A DNA stretch of 55,346 nucleotides from Candidatus Binatia bacterium. Lineage in GTDB: Bacteria; Desulfobacterota; Binatia; HRBIN30. Of the stretch, positions 19,001 through 27,740 are shown piece by piece; the stretch's first letter is position 1, and every line of letters begins with the position of its first letter. The translations under genes were made by a program, and so were the position numbers. The notes below the pieces were generated by a model. The model worked only from the letters and a program-made list of their open reading frames with translations. It made no database searches and was not told the DNA's origin. The DNA lies in NCBI GenBank assembly GCA_026415395.1, contig JAOAHD010000025.1, positions 1-55,346 of the forward strand, given 5' to 3'.

Positions 19001-19099
19001 CGGTGGCTATCGCTCATGGCACGGTTTGCTCGCGGTGCAAAGCCGGTGGCCGCCTCGGACCCTCGCAGGAGGCGTGGCCGCGGTGGTAAGGTGGGTGCC

Positions 19100-20227
19100 A
19101 TGTTGCGCTGTGCGTGGTTGGTTGTGGTGTTGTCGGCGTTCGCCTGGGGCTCGGGGAGTGCATTGGCCCAGGGTTGCGTGGGCGATTGCAACGGTGACGG
19201 CGAAGTGACCGTTGATGAAGTTGTCCGCGGTGTCAACGTGGCGCTCGGCGGGCTCGAGCTTACCATTTGCCCGGCCTTCGATCGCGATGGCGATGCGGTG
19301 GTGGCGATTGACGAAATCGTGGCCGCAGTTGGGTTCTTGTTGAACGGCTGCCCTGCCATTGCTTCGCCGCCGCTCACGCGCACCGCCACGCCAACGCCAA
19401 CGGCAACGCCGATTCCGAACCGCCCGCCCTCGCTCACGCCGGCGGTGTGGTACCGCGCTTACGTGGGCTATCCCGTGAGGCTGGTATTAGGAGCGAGCGA
19501 TCCCGACGGCGACGCGCTCCGTTGCTCTGCCACGGGCCTGCCGAGCGGTGCGCGCATGGACGAAACGACCGCCACCATAGAGTGGGTTCCCGAGCCGTTT
19601 TCTGCCGGGCAGCATGACGTCACGGTGGAGTGCCGCGACCCGGTGGGGCATGCCACGGGGGCGCGTGTGGTGTTTTCCGTTGCGGAAGTAACGAGCTGTG
19701 CCGAGCCGGTGTGCGACCCGGCGGTCGGTTGCTCGCGCGAGCTGGTGTCGCTTGCTGCCCCGTGCTGCCCGGTTGCCTCGTCTGTGGAGCTGGCGGTGCC
19801 GGACCTCCCTTGCCCGGCGGGCCGGGCGGTGTGGGTCAGCGAGGACATCGACGGAGGGTTTCGACCGCTGCACGATTGCGACCTCAAATACGTGCGCAAC
19901 AATGCGCAGGCTGCAGCCGAGGTGAGGTTCAAGTTCCGGGCGCGCTGTTTTAGCCTCGACGACCGCATCCTGCTCACTGCGCGCATGGAGACGAGAGAGC
20001 GCACTCCGGTCATCGACGACCGCTATCGCGTGCGGTTTTACGAGGCGGGTCCGGACTTGGTGGAGTCGCGCACCGTGCAGTTCGAAGTGCGTCCCCCAGC
20101 GCCGTTTTTCGACATGCAAGACGCCGAGGCGAACCTGGTGGTCACGCTCACCGACGGCCGACTGCAAACGCATACGGAGTCGCTACGCTTGCGCCTGACC
20201 TTCACGCCGGTGCCCACACCGCCTTGA
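19100..20227 (+). CDS. Secreted protein with dockerin-like calcium loops and an Ig-like domain
   Basis: 375 residues from ATG at 19100, with AAGGTGGG just upstream; earlier in-frame codons are shadow sequence. Signal peptide MLRCAWLVVVLSAFAWGSG (cleavage near ALAQG), then two EF-hand-type loops, DCNGDGEVTVDE and DRDGDAVVAIDE, in a dockerin-like pair (about 25-85). A TATPTPTATPIP linker leads to an Ig/putative-binding domain (about 108-195, SDPDGDALRCSATGLP). A Cys-rich region (CAEPVCDPAVGCSRE) and a last beta domain follow. No anchor motif was seen, so the protein is probably released or attached to another surface protein through the calcium module. Function unknown. Two other TPT-linker proteins occur in the window. 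Confidence 0.8.
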   Translation: MLRCAWLVVVLSAFAWGSGSALAQGCVGDCNGDGEVTVDEVVRGVNVALGGLELTICPAFDRDGDAVVAIDEIVAAVGFLLNGCPAIASPPLTRTATPTPTATPIPNRPPSLTPAVWYRAYVGYPVRLVLGASDPDGDALRCSATGLPSGARMDETTATIEWVPEPFSAGQHDVTVECRDPVGHATGARVVFSVAEVTSCAEPVCDPAVGCSRELVSLAAPCCPVASSVELAVPDLPCPAGRAVWVSEDIDGGFRPLHDCDLKYVRNNAQAAAEVRFKFRARCFSLDDRILLTARMETRERTPVIDDRYRVRFYEAGPDLVESRTVQFEVRPPAPFFDMQDAEANLVVTLTDGRLQTHTESLRLRLTFTPVPTPP

Positions 20228-20977
20228 GAGTAACCGACGGCACTCATCGCAGCATCATCGCGGCAACAGCTCGGCGGGCCGCGGTGGCGTTCGTTCCCGA
20301 CGGACACGCCGCGCCACCACGCTCCGACCGAACGTTTCTTGGAGACGCAACGCGTGTGGCGCCGGTCGGACCAGGCAGCGCCCCAGCCCCCTTACGCGCG
20401 CTGGTCTCCACATGCCGCTCGTCTTGCCCCCAACATCTCGGCGGGACGTGATGGCATCCCTTCCCGATGGAGGCAGGGTGTCACCACGCCCCGACGGAAC
20501 GTTTGCAACGGGTGTGGAGTGCGGTGGGAGCGGCTACGGATGCTGCCGTTCGAGCAGAATGCCGCGGTGGCCGCTGACACCGCTGTAGTTGCCGGCGCGC
20601 GTAAAGGGGCGCGAAGATCTCCGTGCGCCCCGTCGCGCGCCGGCGGCGCCGCACCCGCGGCGCCCCGGGGGCGGGGCGGAGAAGCGGGGACTGCTCCCAC
20701 GCAGCGCCGAATTGCATAGGTGTCCCGTGCTTTGGTGCGGGTGAATTCGGTGGGTGTCACGTATTGTGCGCGGACCACCGCTCGCCGTTCGCTATCCCCT
20801 ACTTCTCCTCGCTGCTGGCTGCTGCCCGCTCGCCCCTCGCTGCTCGCCTCTCGCTGGTCGCGGACGCGGCTCGCGATTCGCCATTCTCCTTGTGCGCTTG
20901 TCAGAGGTAGGTGCGGGGCGTACGCTCACTGCGCTCTGAGCGTGAAGGATCGGGCATGGAGCGCGCTTGGGTAAAAC
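20228..20977. other. Non-coding gap holding repeat copy R2 and degenerate heptamer-like sequence
   Basis: 750 bases between two secreted-protein genes. Open frames on both strands have low-complexity Arg/Pro/Ala translations that change between repeat copies, so none is called. The left part is repeat R2. At about 20773-20880 the sequence is built of CGCTCGC, CGCTGCT and CTCGCCT-type blocks, resembling a decayed 7-mer array. Confidence 0.6.
20267..20680 (+). repeat. Dispersed composite repeat, copy R2
   Basis: About 410 bases colinear with the reverse complement of 27741-28070. Shared blocks in order are: CTCGGCGGG with GTTCCCGACGGA; TTTCTTGGAGACGCAACGCG; CATCTCGGCGGGACGTG; GTGTGGAGTGCGGTGG; CTGCCGTTCGAGCAGAATGC; GTTGCCGGCGCGCGTAAAGG; and a GC-rich palindromic end. 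Substitutions and small indels are spread throughout, and stop codons differ between copies, so this is non-coding repeat DNA. Confidence 0.7.
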
Positions 20978-23038
20978 ATGCGGGGCGTTGCCTTGGAGCG
21001 GTGGCGCCGGGTGGTATTGGCTGCCGCGGCCGACAGTATCGCACTGCTCGTCGAATTTGTTGCGCCAGCATGCGCGGCGTGGCAGTTCGTCGAGGTTCAC
21101 GAAGAGGCTGGGCTGGTTTACGAGCACCGGATTTCCGCAGCTAGCGCGGCGGAGTGGAGTGCGGGTGGCGTGGCCGCTGGTGACTTCGACGGCGACGGTT
21201 GAACTGATCTCTACGTGGTGCGCGGCGCGGCCGGGGCCAACGAGCTCTATCGCAAGCGTGGCGACGGTACCTTCGAGGCCGGCGGCGAGCGGGCGGGTGT
21301 GGCCCTCAGCGGGGCGCGCAGCGTGGGCCCGGTGTTTGTCGACTTCGATGGCGATGGCTGGCTCGATCTCTTCGTTCCGGCGCTCCTGTGCCCGGACAAA
21401 TTTGCCTTCTGCGACGATACCCCCGTGCGGCGCACGGCCGCGGTGAAACTGTTCCGCAATCGTGGCGACGGAACCTTCCAAGACGTTACCGAGGCCAGCG
21501 GCTTGCGTTTTACGCGCGATTCCTTTTCGGCAGCTTGGGGCGACTACGACCTCGATGGCGACTTGGATTTATTCGTCACCCACTGGGGCGAAAACCGCCC
21601 GCCGGGCTCTTCCGAGCATTTGTGGCGGAACAATGGCGATGCCACCTTCACCGATGTCAGCGTCCTGCTCGGCATTTCTGCTGCTTTCGAGTTCGTCAGC
21701 GGGGACATCGGCAACCTGAGCTTTGCCGGAAACTTTGCCGATATCGACAGCGACGGTTGGCCGGATTTGCTGGTGACTGGGGATTTCCGCCTGACCAAGG
21801 TGTTTCAGAATTTGGCTGGGCAAAGATTCCTGGAGACGACTACAGCGGTTATTTCCGACGAAAACGGCATGGGCGCGGCCGTCGGCGATTACGATAACGT
21901 TGGCGATCTCGACTGGTTCGTGTCGTCAATCTGGGATCCCGATCAGGACAACCAAGGGAACAACTGGTATGTCTCTGGCAATCGCTTGTACCGAAACCGG
22001 GGCGACGGTTCGTTCGACGATGCGACGGACCTCGCCGGTGTGCGTGCTGGGTATTGGGGTTGGGCCGCGACCTTTGCCGACTTGGACAATGACGGTTGGC
22101 TCGACCTTTATCATGTAAACGGTTGGCGCACCGACGACCCTGCCGCTTACGAATTCCATCGCGACCCCGCCGTGCTCTTTCACAATCGTGGCGACGGTGC
22201 CTTCGAGGAAATTGCCGAGGGTGTGGGTGCGGCCGACCGTGGTCAGGGATGCGGGTTGGTTGCTTTCGATTATGACCGGGACGGCGATCTGGGTCTTTTT
22301 ATCGCCAACATTCAAGGCCCTCCGGCGCTGTACCGCAACGAGTTGCCGGCAGAGCGCAGCTTTCTGTCCGTGCGTTTGATCGGAAGAGCCCCGAACAGCG
22401 AAGGGATCGGGGCGCGGGTGTGGGTGGAGGCGGCAGGTTCAACAAAAACGCGCGAGCTCCGCGCGGGCACCAACTTCGTCTCGCAGGATCCTGCCGAGGC
22501 ACACTTCGGGCTGGGCGCGGCAACCGGCGTCGAGCGGCTGCGCGTGCGTTGGCCGAGCGGTGAAGAGCAAGAGTGGGAGGGATTGCCTGCGAATGCCTGG
22601 GTCACCGTTTGGCAAGGGGAGGCCGCGCTTGAAATCCGTCAACGCACTGCGGGAAGCTCACCTATCCCCACAGAGCCGATCTCCTTGCCCACGAGCACCC
22701 CTCTGCCGACGGCCACTCTAGAGGGGCCGTCCGCGACGGAGACTGCGCTTCGGTCGCCGACTGTCACGCAGACGGCCGCGCCTCCTTCCACAGGCGCAGC
22801 ATGCCCGGGCGATTGCAGCGGCGATGCCGGGGTGTCCATCGACGAACTCGTCCTTTTGGTTCGCATCGCGCTCAGTGAGGCGGATGGCACGATTTGCGCG
22901 CACTTGTTTGCAACCGCCTCGGCCAACGTGACGATCGACTACAGTGCGGGCGGTGAATGCTGCGCTGTTCGGTTGCGCGTGGGAGAGAGCGCTTCAGCGA
23001 TGAGCCCGGCGGCCACGTGTTCGCAACTCCCGACGTAA
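20978..23038 (+). pseudogene. FG-GAP/ASPIC (UnbV) secreted repeat protein interrupted by an in-frame TGA
   Basis: One reading frame of 687 codons broken by TGA at 21200-21202. Before it lies a possible export signal and the start of an FG-GAP/VCBS beta-propeller, ending AAGDFDGDG; after it the frame resumes TDLYVVRGAAGANELYR. Later repeats have Trp at the matching place (DGDGWLDL, DSDGWPDL, DNDGWLDL), so the stop is a TGG-to-TGA change. Six or more propeller repeats are followed by an ASPIC/UnbV domain (about FLSVRLIGRAPNSEGIGARV to the end of the propeller region), a TPT linker and a C-terminal dockerin-like loop DCSGDAGVSIDE. Two calcium-loop Asp residues are also changed (Val at 21899-21901, Gly at 22292-22294), suggesting decay. 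Sequencing error or read-through remain possible. Confidence 0.75.
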
Positions 23039-23185
23039 CCCGGGAGGAGCGAGCGAACCGTTGACGAGACTGCACTCCAAGTGTGCGTTGGTCCGAGCGA
23101 GGGTCGCGAAGTGGCCCGCTACCCCCAAAGTTGCCCGCGGCCGCCCCCTCAGCCGCAGGCTCCCCATTTCCCGGCCCTTGCCGGT

Positions 23186-24274
23186 TCAGCGAGCCTCTCG
23201 TTGCCTTCGTGCTCCCGCTCGGACCGCTCTCGTATCTAATCTGCTCAGAGCGGGCGGCAACGCGATTTTGTCACCTGGGGACAAACTTTCTTTCGGCGGC
23301 GGCACGTAGCGGAGCAACGCACGTTGCAGCTCTTGCGCCACTCCTTCGCGGAGCCACTGCGGTTCCAACACTTCGGCATAGGCTCCGAGCTGCAAAAGAA
23401 AGCGCTTGATCTCCTCGGTGGCTTCGACGGTCAGTTCCACCTCGACTGCACCCGCATCGAGGCGACGGATTTTTTGGCTGGCGTGCAACTGCCGCTCTGC
23501 CACCCAGCGCGCGAGTGGCGGGTAGACCCGAAACCGGATTGGCTGCACGTTGGCCTCGCGCCACATACGAAAGGCATCGCGTAGGAAGGTTTTCACGTCG
23601 AAGTCGGCGGGCGGGTCGAAGCGACGCTCCGTCAGGCGCACGTTGTCGAACCGGTGCACGGCGAAAACACGGATGGCTTTCCGCAGGTGGCACCAGGCGA
23701 AGAGGTACAGCGCTTCGAGTCCCGGGTCGAAGTACAGGCGATAGGGGTCGAGGTCGCGCACCGTTGAGTCGGGCCGGTTCAATCCCGAGTAGACGGCCCG
23801 CACGGTGCGGTGCTCTTGAATTGCGGTGCACAAGGTCTCGAGCTTCGGCAGGTGCGGGCGGTAGTCGATGGCACAGGTCGAGCGGGTTTGCAGCAACGCG
23901 CGAACGCGCGGAAAGAGTTCGCCTTGGGCGCCGTTGGTGCCCGCCAAGCGCGTGTACAGTTGATCGAAGGCCTTTTCGACTGGTGTGCCGCGTAGCGGCC
24001 GCAAGAACTCGCGCGCCACGTGGAGGGACAGCAGTTCATCGGCCTTGAGCGGGAAGGGGAGTTGTGCCTGCCACTGATCGGCCAGTTTCCACCGCCCTTG
24101 CGCGGTGCGCTCGATGGGGAAGCCCGCCTTCTTCAATGCGTCGATGTCGCGATACACCGTGCGCAAGCGCAAGCCGTGGCGCTCCGCGAGGAGCTGTGCC
24201 GGCAGCCCGCGCGGCGCGCGCACGAGCGCCATGAGCAATTGGTAAATCCGACACACCTGATCACCGCGAGGCAT
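23186..24274 (-). CDS. WYL-domain HTH transcriptional regulator
   Basis: 362 residues. The N-terminal winged helix (LVRAPRGLPAQLLAERHGLR, then TVYRDIDALKKAGFPI) matches the HTH_11/DeoR-like module of WYL regulators. The middle holds a WYL-type Sm-like domain (AVYSGLNRPDSTVRDLDPYR, with LYLFAWCHLRKAIRVFAVHR), and a WCX extension forms the C-terminus. WYL proteins sense nucleic acids or nucleotides and often regulate DNA-damage or defence genes. The downstream neighbour is convergent and the upstream gap is non-coding, so no target is evident. ATG at 24274 follows GAGG with about 5 bases spacing. Confidence 0.88.
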   Translation of the reverse strand: MPRGDQVCRIYQLLMALVRAPRGLPAQLLAERHGLRLRTVYRDIDALKKAGFPIERTAQGRWKLADQWQAQLPFPLKADELLSLHVAREFLRPLRGTPVEKAFDQLYTRLAGTNGAQGELFPRVRALLQTRSTCAIDYRPHLPKLETLCTAIQEHRTVRAVYSGLNRPDSTVRDLDPYRLYFDPGLEALYLFAWCHLRKAIRVFAVHRFDNVRLTERRFDPPADFDVKTFLRDAFRMWREANVQPIRFRVYPPLARWVAERQLHASQKIRRLDAGAVEVELTVEATEEIKRFLLQLGAYAEVLEPQWLREGVAQELQRALLRYVPPPKESLSPGDKIALPPALSRLDTRAVRAGARRQREAR

Positions 24275-24324
24275 CGCCGGCCTCTTACATTAGGCAATCG
24301 CGCTGGAGCAAGCAGAATTCGCGG

Positions 24325-24366
24325 AGCGAATAGCGAATAGTGAATAGTGAATAGTGAATAGTGAAT
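24325..24366. repeat. Tandem heptamer array, (AGYGAAT)6
   Basis: Six head-to-tail 7-base units: two AGCGAAT followed by four AGTGAAT, 42 bases in all. Short heptamer arrays (STRR) are known from cyanobacteria and occur in other bacterial genomes; replication slippage makes copy number variable. Related blocks such as AGCGAATGGCGAG occur near 27708. Confidence 0.85.
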
Positions 24367-24439
24367 GAGGAACACCTCGGTTGCCCATGCCGTCGGCACC
24401 GGCGCCGCGCGCGTGCCCGTTTTGGCACGCTGGGCCAAC

Positions 24440-24480
24440 GGCATCGTAGGGGCAGCCCTTGTGGCTGCCCCTACGATGCC
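24440..24480. repeat. Perfect 18-bp inverted repeat (REP-like hairpin)
   Basis: GGCATCGTAGGGGCAGCC (24440-24457), a 5-base loop CTTGT, then its exact complement (24463-24480). The central GTAGGGGCAGCC motif resembles palindromic GTAGGGGCGAC-type repeats seen in intergenic DNA of several bacterial phyla. It has no T tract and is symmetric, so it could form on either strand. Confidence 0.85.
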
Positions 24481-24523
24481 GGCCACCACGCCGCGACGAA
24501 ATCTTTCCAGCGAAACGCAACCC

Positions 24524-24547
24524 GTAGGGGCGACGCATGTGTCGCCC
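24524..24547. repeat. Second GTAGGGGCGAC-type palindrome
   Basis: GTAGGGGCGAC (24524-24534) with loop GCATGT and arm GTCGCCC (24541-24547), a 7-bp stem. It shares the GTAGGGGC core with the larger hairpin about 70 bases upstream. Confidence 0.65.
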
Positions 24548-24625
24548 GTGGTGCCGCAGCGCCGTGCCCGGCGGCGCGGGGGGTGCAACTGGCGAGCAGC
24601 CAGAGGCAGGTGGGCGGGGCGAGAA

Positions 24626-24979
24626 TCACCCCGTGTAGCCCCACTTGCGCTTGTTCGCTTCCACCTGTTCGGGGGTGGGCTTCGGCTTCTGTTCGTGCTT
24701 CTTCACTTGGAACTCGCCGCTGTGCTCGCGGATTTCGTAGTTCAGGGCAATGTCGCTCTTGAAAATTTCCGGAACGGCGGACTCTTCGAAAATCGCTTGC
24801 CACGGGCACTCCGGTTCACACGCACCGCAGTCGATGCATTCGTCGGGGTGAATGTACAGCTGGTTCGGGAAGTGCTCGCGATCCGATCCGGTGTATTCGT
24901 AAATACAATCCACGGGGCAAACCGACACGCAGGCGGTGTCGACGCAATCGATGCACAACCGGGTGATGATGTACGCCAT
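24626..24979 (-). CDS. 7Fe-type ferredoxin (3Fe-4S and 4Fe-4S)
   Basis: 117 residues. Cys ligands lie in [20 protein letters not shown] and in [16 protein letters not shown], the pattern of dicluster ferredoxins that carry electrons in the cytoplasm. The tail ([14 protein letters not shown]) extends past the usual ferredoxin fold, as in Azotobacter FdI-type proteins. ATG at 24979 follows AAGGAGGAGAGG. The gene directly follows the Rrf2 regulator gene by 27 bases, suggesting that an iron-sulfur-sensing regulator controls it. Confidence 0.93.
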   Translation of the reverse strand: MAYIITRLCIDCVDTACVSVCPVDCIYEYTGSDREHFPNQLYIHPDECIDCGACEPECPWQAIFEESAVPEIFKSDIALNYEIREHSGEFQVKKHEQKPKPTPEQVEANKRKWGYTG

Positions 24980-25006
24980 CCTCTCCTCCTTGAGCTGTTG
25001 CGCGGA

Positions 25007-25495
25007 TCAGTGTTCCGCGATTTGTTGTTTCTCTTGCATCCGCGGGACGAGCCCGTGGCGGTCGGCAATGGATTGAATGGTGATCTCTTCGAGATACTGC
25101 GCGAGCAACTGTTGTGCGCCGCGCCAAATGTGAATTTGCGTGCACACCGAAGCGAAGCAGCAGGCTTCGTCCTCCTCATTGACGCAACCGATAAGACACA
25201 AAGGCCCCTCCAAGCTTTCGTAGACCTCGCGAAGCGTAATCATGCCAGCGGGCTTGCTTAAGCGGAAGCCCCCGTGCGCGCCGGGGACAGAAATGAGCAG
25301 GCCGGCCTGCACCAAGTCGCGCAAAATTTTTGATAAGAACGGCGCCGGGATATTTTGTCGGGCTTGAATCTCGCGCCGCGGCACGAAGCGGCCTGCCGGC
25401 TGGGCAGCCACGTAGCAGAGCGCACGCACGGCGTAGTCCACCCGCCGCCCCACGTTCATGATGGAGCTACGGTGCGAAAACCGACTGGCGCTCAC
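25007..25495 (-). CDS. Rrf2-family (IscR-like) transcriptional regulator
   Basis: 162 residues from GTG at 25495, chosen because GGAGG lies 5 bases upstream; ATG at 25459 (MNVGRRVDYAV) is where most family members begin. The winged helix DYAVRALCYVAAQPAGRFVP, then IPAPFLSKILRDLVQAGLL and GAHGGFRLSKP, is typical of Rrf2. Cluster-binding cysteines are present in CLIGCVNEEDEACCFASVC, so it can probably bind an Fe-S cluster and sense iron, oxygen or nitric oxide. It lies immediately upstream of the ferredoxin gene on the same strand. Confidence 0.9.
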   Translation of the reverse strand: MSASRFSHRSSIMNVGRRVDYAVRALCYVAAQPAGRFVPRREIQARQNIPAPFLSKILRDLVQAGLLISVPGAHGGFRLSKPAGMITLREVYESLEGPLCLIGCVNEEDEACCFASVCTQIHIWRGAQQLLAQYLEEITIQSIADRHGLVPRMQEKQQIAEH

Positions 25496-25606
25496 CTTCG
25501 CCTCCGCATTGCTTGTGCATGCTCTCCGCCTCTCGATCCCGTGCGTGTGCGCGTTCAGGGAGAAAACGAAACAACGTCAGTAGCTAAACTTGCGGCCGCC
25601 TCCAAG

Positions 25607-26494
25607 TCAACGGCATCCCAGCGTCACCGCGTCGGCCACGCAGACGGCGTCCACGGTGGCGGCGACATCGTGGGTGCGGATGATCGCTGCGCCGTGAAGC
25701 ACAGCAACGGCGGCCGCAGCGAGGGATGCTGCGAGGCGTTCGCTGGGGTCGTTGCGTCCGGTAATCTTGCCGAGGAAGGACTTGCGGGACGCACCGACGA
25801 GCAGCGGCCGGCCCAAACGGCGAAAGCGTCGCAAGTGGCGGAGGATGGCGAGGTCCACCTCGTACCACGGCAGCCGCGCCAGGCGGTAAAACCCGACGCC
25901 GGGGTCGAGCACGATGCGCCGTGTGGGAATGCGGGCGCGGCGGGCGCGGTGCAAACACGCGCGCAGCAGTGTCTCCACCAGCGGCACCGCCGCTTGCCGA
26001 GTAGATTTGCGGGGTTGCGCCATGAGGATCACGCCCCGCGCCTGGCGTGCCACTTCCGCCATAGCGGGGTCGGCGCTGAGTCCGCTTACGTCGTTGACGA
26101 TGTCCGCGCCGTGCTCGAGGGCAGCGGCGGCCACGGCGGCGCGTTGGGTGTCGACTGAAATCGGCAGGGTTACTTCGGCGCGGGCGATTTTCACCGCCTC
26201 CACCAAGCGCCGCCGCTCTTCTTCGGCATCGATCCAGCCCTGGCGATAGGGGGCGGTGGACATGGCGCCGAGGTCGACGAAGTGGGCGCCTTCGGCGGCG
26301 GCGCGCCGCACCCGCTCGGCGAGCGCGCGGCGGCTCTTGGCCACCGATGCTGCGAAGAACGACTCCGGGCTTACGTTGATGGCGGCCATGATGCGGGTGG
26401 GGAAACCGTCGCCGACCTCGACGCCGCCGAGTTCGGCGTAAATGCGCGGGCGCGGGTTACTTGCCTTTCCATTCCGGCTTGCGCTTTTGGGCAA
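25607..26494 (-). CDS. Dihydropteroate synthase-like protein (atypical)
   Basis: 295 residues from TTG at 26494, with GGAAGGAG about 9 bases upstream, overlapping the enoyl-CoA hydratase end by 38 bases. The TIM-barrel pterin-binding motifs are MAAINVSPESFF, ISVDTQRAAVAAAAL, GADIVNDVSGLS, IVLDPGVGFYRL and LLVGASRKSFLG. They differ from standard FolP: NVSPESF instead of NVTPDSF, and GAMSTAPY in place of the GGESTRPG loop that binds p-aminobenzoate. Archaeal DHPS-like proteins show similar loops, in my recollection. It may be the cell's FolP or a paralogue acting on another pterin; no other folate gene is in the window. Confidence 0.8.
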   Translation of the reverse strand: MPKSASRNGKASNPRPRIYAELGGVEVGDGFPTRIMAAINVSPESFFAASVAKSRRALAERVRRAAAEGAHFVDLGAMSTAPYRQGWIDAEEERRRLVEAVKIARAEVTLPISVDTQRAAVAAAALEHGADIVNDVSGLSADPAMAEVARQARGVILMAQPRKSTRQAAVPLVETLLRACLHRARRARIPTRRIVLDPGVGFYRLARLPWYEVDLAILRHLRRFRRLGRPLLVGASRKSFLGKITGRNDPSERLAASLAAAAVAVLHGAAIIRTHDVAATVDAVCVADAVTLGCR

Positions 26495-27236
26495 AGGCCA
26501 TTACTCCTTCCATCAAGTCTTCGGAGCGGAACAACTCGCCGATCATCGAATAAGAGCGGCTCAAAGCTTCCTCCAGCGGCAACCCTTGGCTTTGCAGCGC
26601 CACCTGTTTCGTAGTGCGCACCGAAATGGGTGAGCACTCCAGGATTTCGTTCGCCCAACGCTCGGCCGCAGCCCGCAGTTCCGCAGCCGGCACCACTTCG
26701 TTCACGATGCCCCAGCGGTGCGCTTCTTGGGCGGTCATGTGTTTGCCCGTGAGCATGTAGCCCATGGCGATTTTCAAGGGCATGTGACGCGGCAGCCGCT
26801 GCATGCCGCCGGCGAGCGCGGCCAGGCCCACGCGCGGTTCGGGGAGGCCGAAGCGTGCATGTTCGGCAGCAACAATAATGTCGCAGGCGAGGGCAATTTC
26901 GAAACCGCCGCCCAGTGCAAAGCCGTTCACCGCCGCGATTACGGGTTTGAACAAATCGAAACGTGCGGTAATCCCGCCGAAGCCGCCGCTGCCGACCTGA
27001 ATGTTGGCCATTCCTTGCGAAGCCGAATACTTGAGGTCGTTGCCCGCCGAGAAGGCCTTGTCACCGGCGCCGGTGATGATGGCGACCCAGGCATCGGGGT
27101 CGGCGGCAAAATCGTCGAACGCTTTGGAAAGCTCGAGGTTTGCCGGAGGATGCAGTGCGTTCATCACCTCAGGGCGGTTGATGGTGATCCACACGATGCG
27201 TCCAGCTTTCTCGTACTTAATGAATTCGAACGGCAT
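26457..27236 (-). CDS. Enoyl-CoA hydratase/isomerase family protein
   Basis: 259 residues from ATG at 27236, preceded by GAGGAG with 8 bases spacing. Crotonase-fold motifs are complete: oxyanion-hole regions AFSAGNDLKYSASQG and NGFALGGGFEIALACDIIVA, and the catalytic-Glu region FGLPEPRVGLAAL. It hydrates or isomerises enoyl-CoA thioesters in beta-oxidation or related routes. The glutaryl-CoA dehydrogenase elsewhere in the window makes crotonyl-CoA, a possible substrate, but the genes are about 9 kb apart. Downstream folP-like gene overlaps it. Confidence 0.9.
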   Translation of the reverse strand: MPFEFIKYEKAGRIVWITINRPEVMNALHPPANLELSKAFDDFAADPDAWVAIITGAGDKAFSAGNDLKYSASQGMANIQVGSGGFGGITARFDLFKPVIAAVNGFALGGGFEIALACDIIVAAEHARFGLPEPRVGLAALAGGMQRLPRHMPLKIAMGYMLTGKHMTAQEAHRWGIVNEVVPAAELRAAAERWANEILECSPISVRTTKQVALQSQGLPLEEALSRSYSMIGELFRSEDLMEGVMAFAQKRKPEWKGK

Positions 27237-27399
27237 GTAATGACTCCTCGTTGCGTTAAGCTCGCGCGCACCCGGCCCGCGGCGGCGGCAGTATGGGCCA
27301 ATGGCGGCGTCCACTCAAGGCCGGTGCCTGCGTTGCTGCGCAATAACGGCGAGCAGCGAGCGGCGAGCCGCTGAATGGGTGGAGGAGCGCGGTGTTGCG

Positions 27400-27676
27400 A
27401 TCGGCGCCACATACACGTTGCGTCTCGAAGGAAGATTCCCCCGGGGGTGGCGGCGCGCTGCCTCCGTCGGGAACGCATGCCGCCACGTCCCGCCGAGATG
27501 TTGCGGACGCGACGAGCGGCGTGTGGAGTGCGTGCGCAAACGCCGCCGGGAGGATTTGGCGACACGTGACCGAATGCCGGTGCGGCGTTTGCGCCGCTGT
27601 CCCATTGCGCCGCCCTGGGGCGGCGCAACCGGGGAGGCTGGGGGAGGCGGCGACGCGGCGAGCAGCGAGCGGCGAG
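27400..27676 (-). repeat. Dispersed composite repeat, copy R3a
   Basis: Matches R1 (10116-10332) from 27460 onward in the same orientation and with the same length, including the perfect hairpin GCGCCGCCC-TG-GGGCGGCGC (27607-27626). Its first 60 bases carry the minus-strand block CTTCGAGACGCAACG that also occurs in R2 and R3b. Confidence 0.7.
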
Positions 27677-27740
27677 GGCAAGAGGCCATCGCAGGTAGCG
27701 AATGGCGAGCGGTGCAGCATATGCGCGGGCCTCGCCACAT

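Larger units (their letters stand above)
24275..24625. other. Non-coding gap with heptamer array and palindromic repeats
   Basis: 351 bases between the WYL regulator and ferredoxin genes. It contains a six-copy heptamer array, a perfect 18-bp hairpin and a second GTAGGGGCGAC-type palindrome, each listed separately. I see no gene. Confidence 0.6.

Noticed and set aside
21200-21202. TGA read as selenocysteine or as Trp under an alternative code
   Set aside because: No selenocysteine insertion hairpin was evident, the position is a structural Trp, and TGA is a normal stop in neighbouring genes.
24325-24547. Possible CRISPR array in the heptamer and palindrome region
   Set aside because: The units are 7 bases without spacers and the palindromes are single or double. 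No cas gene is present in the window.
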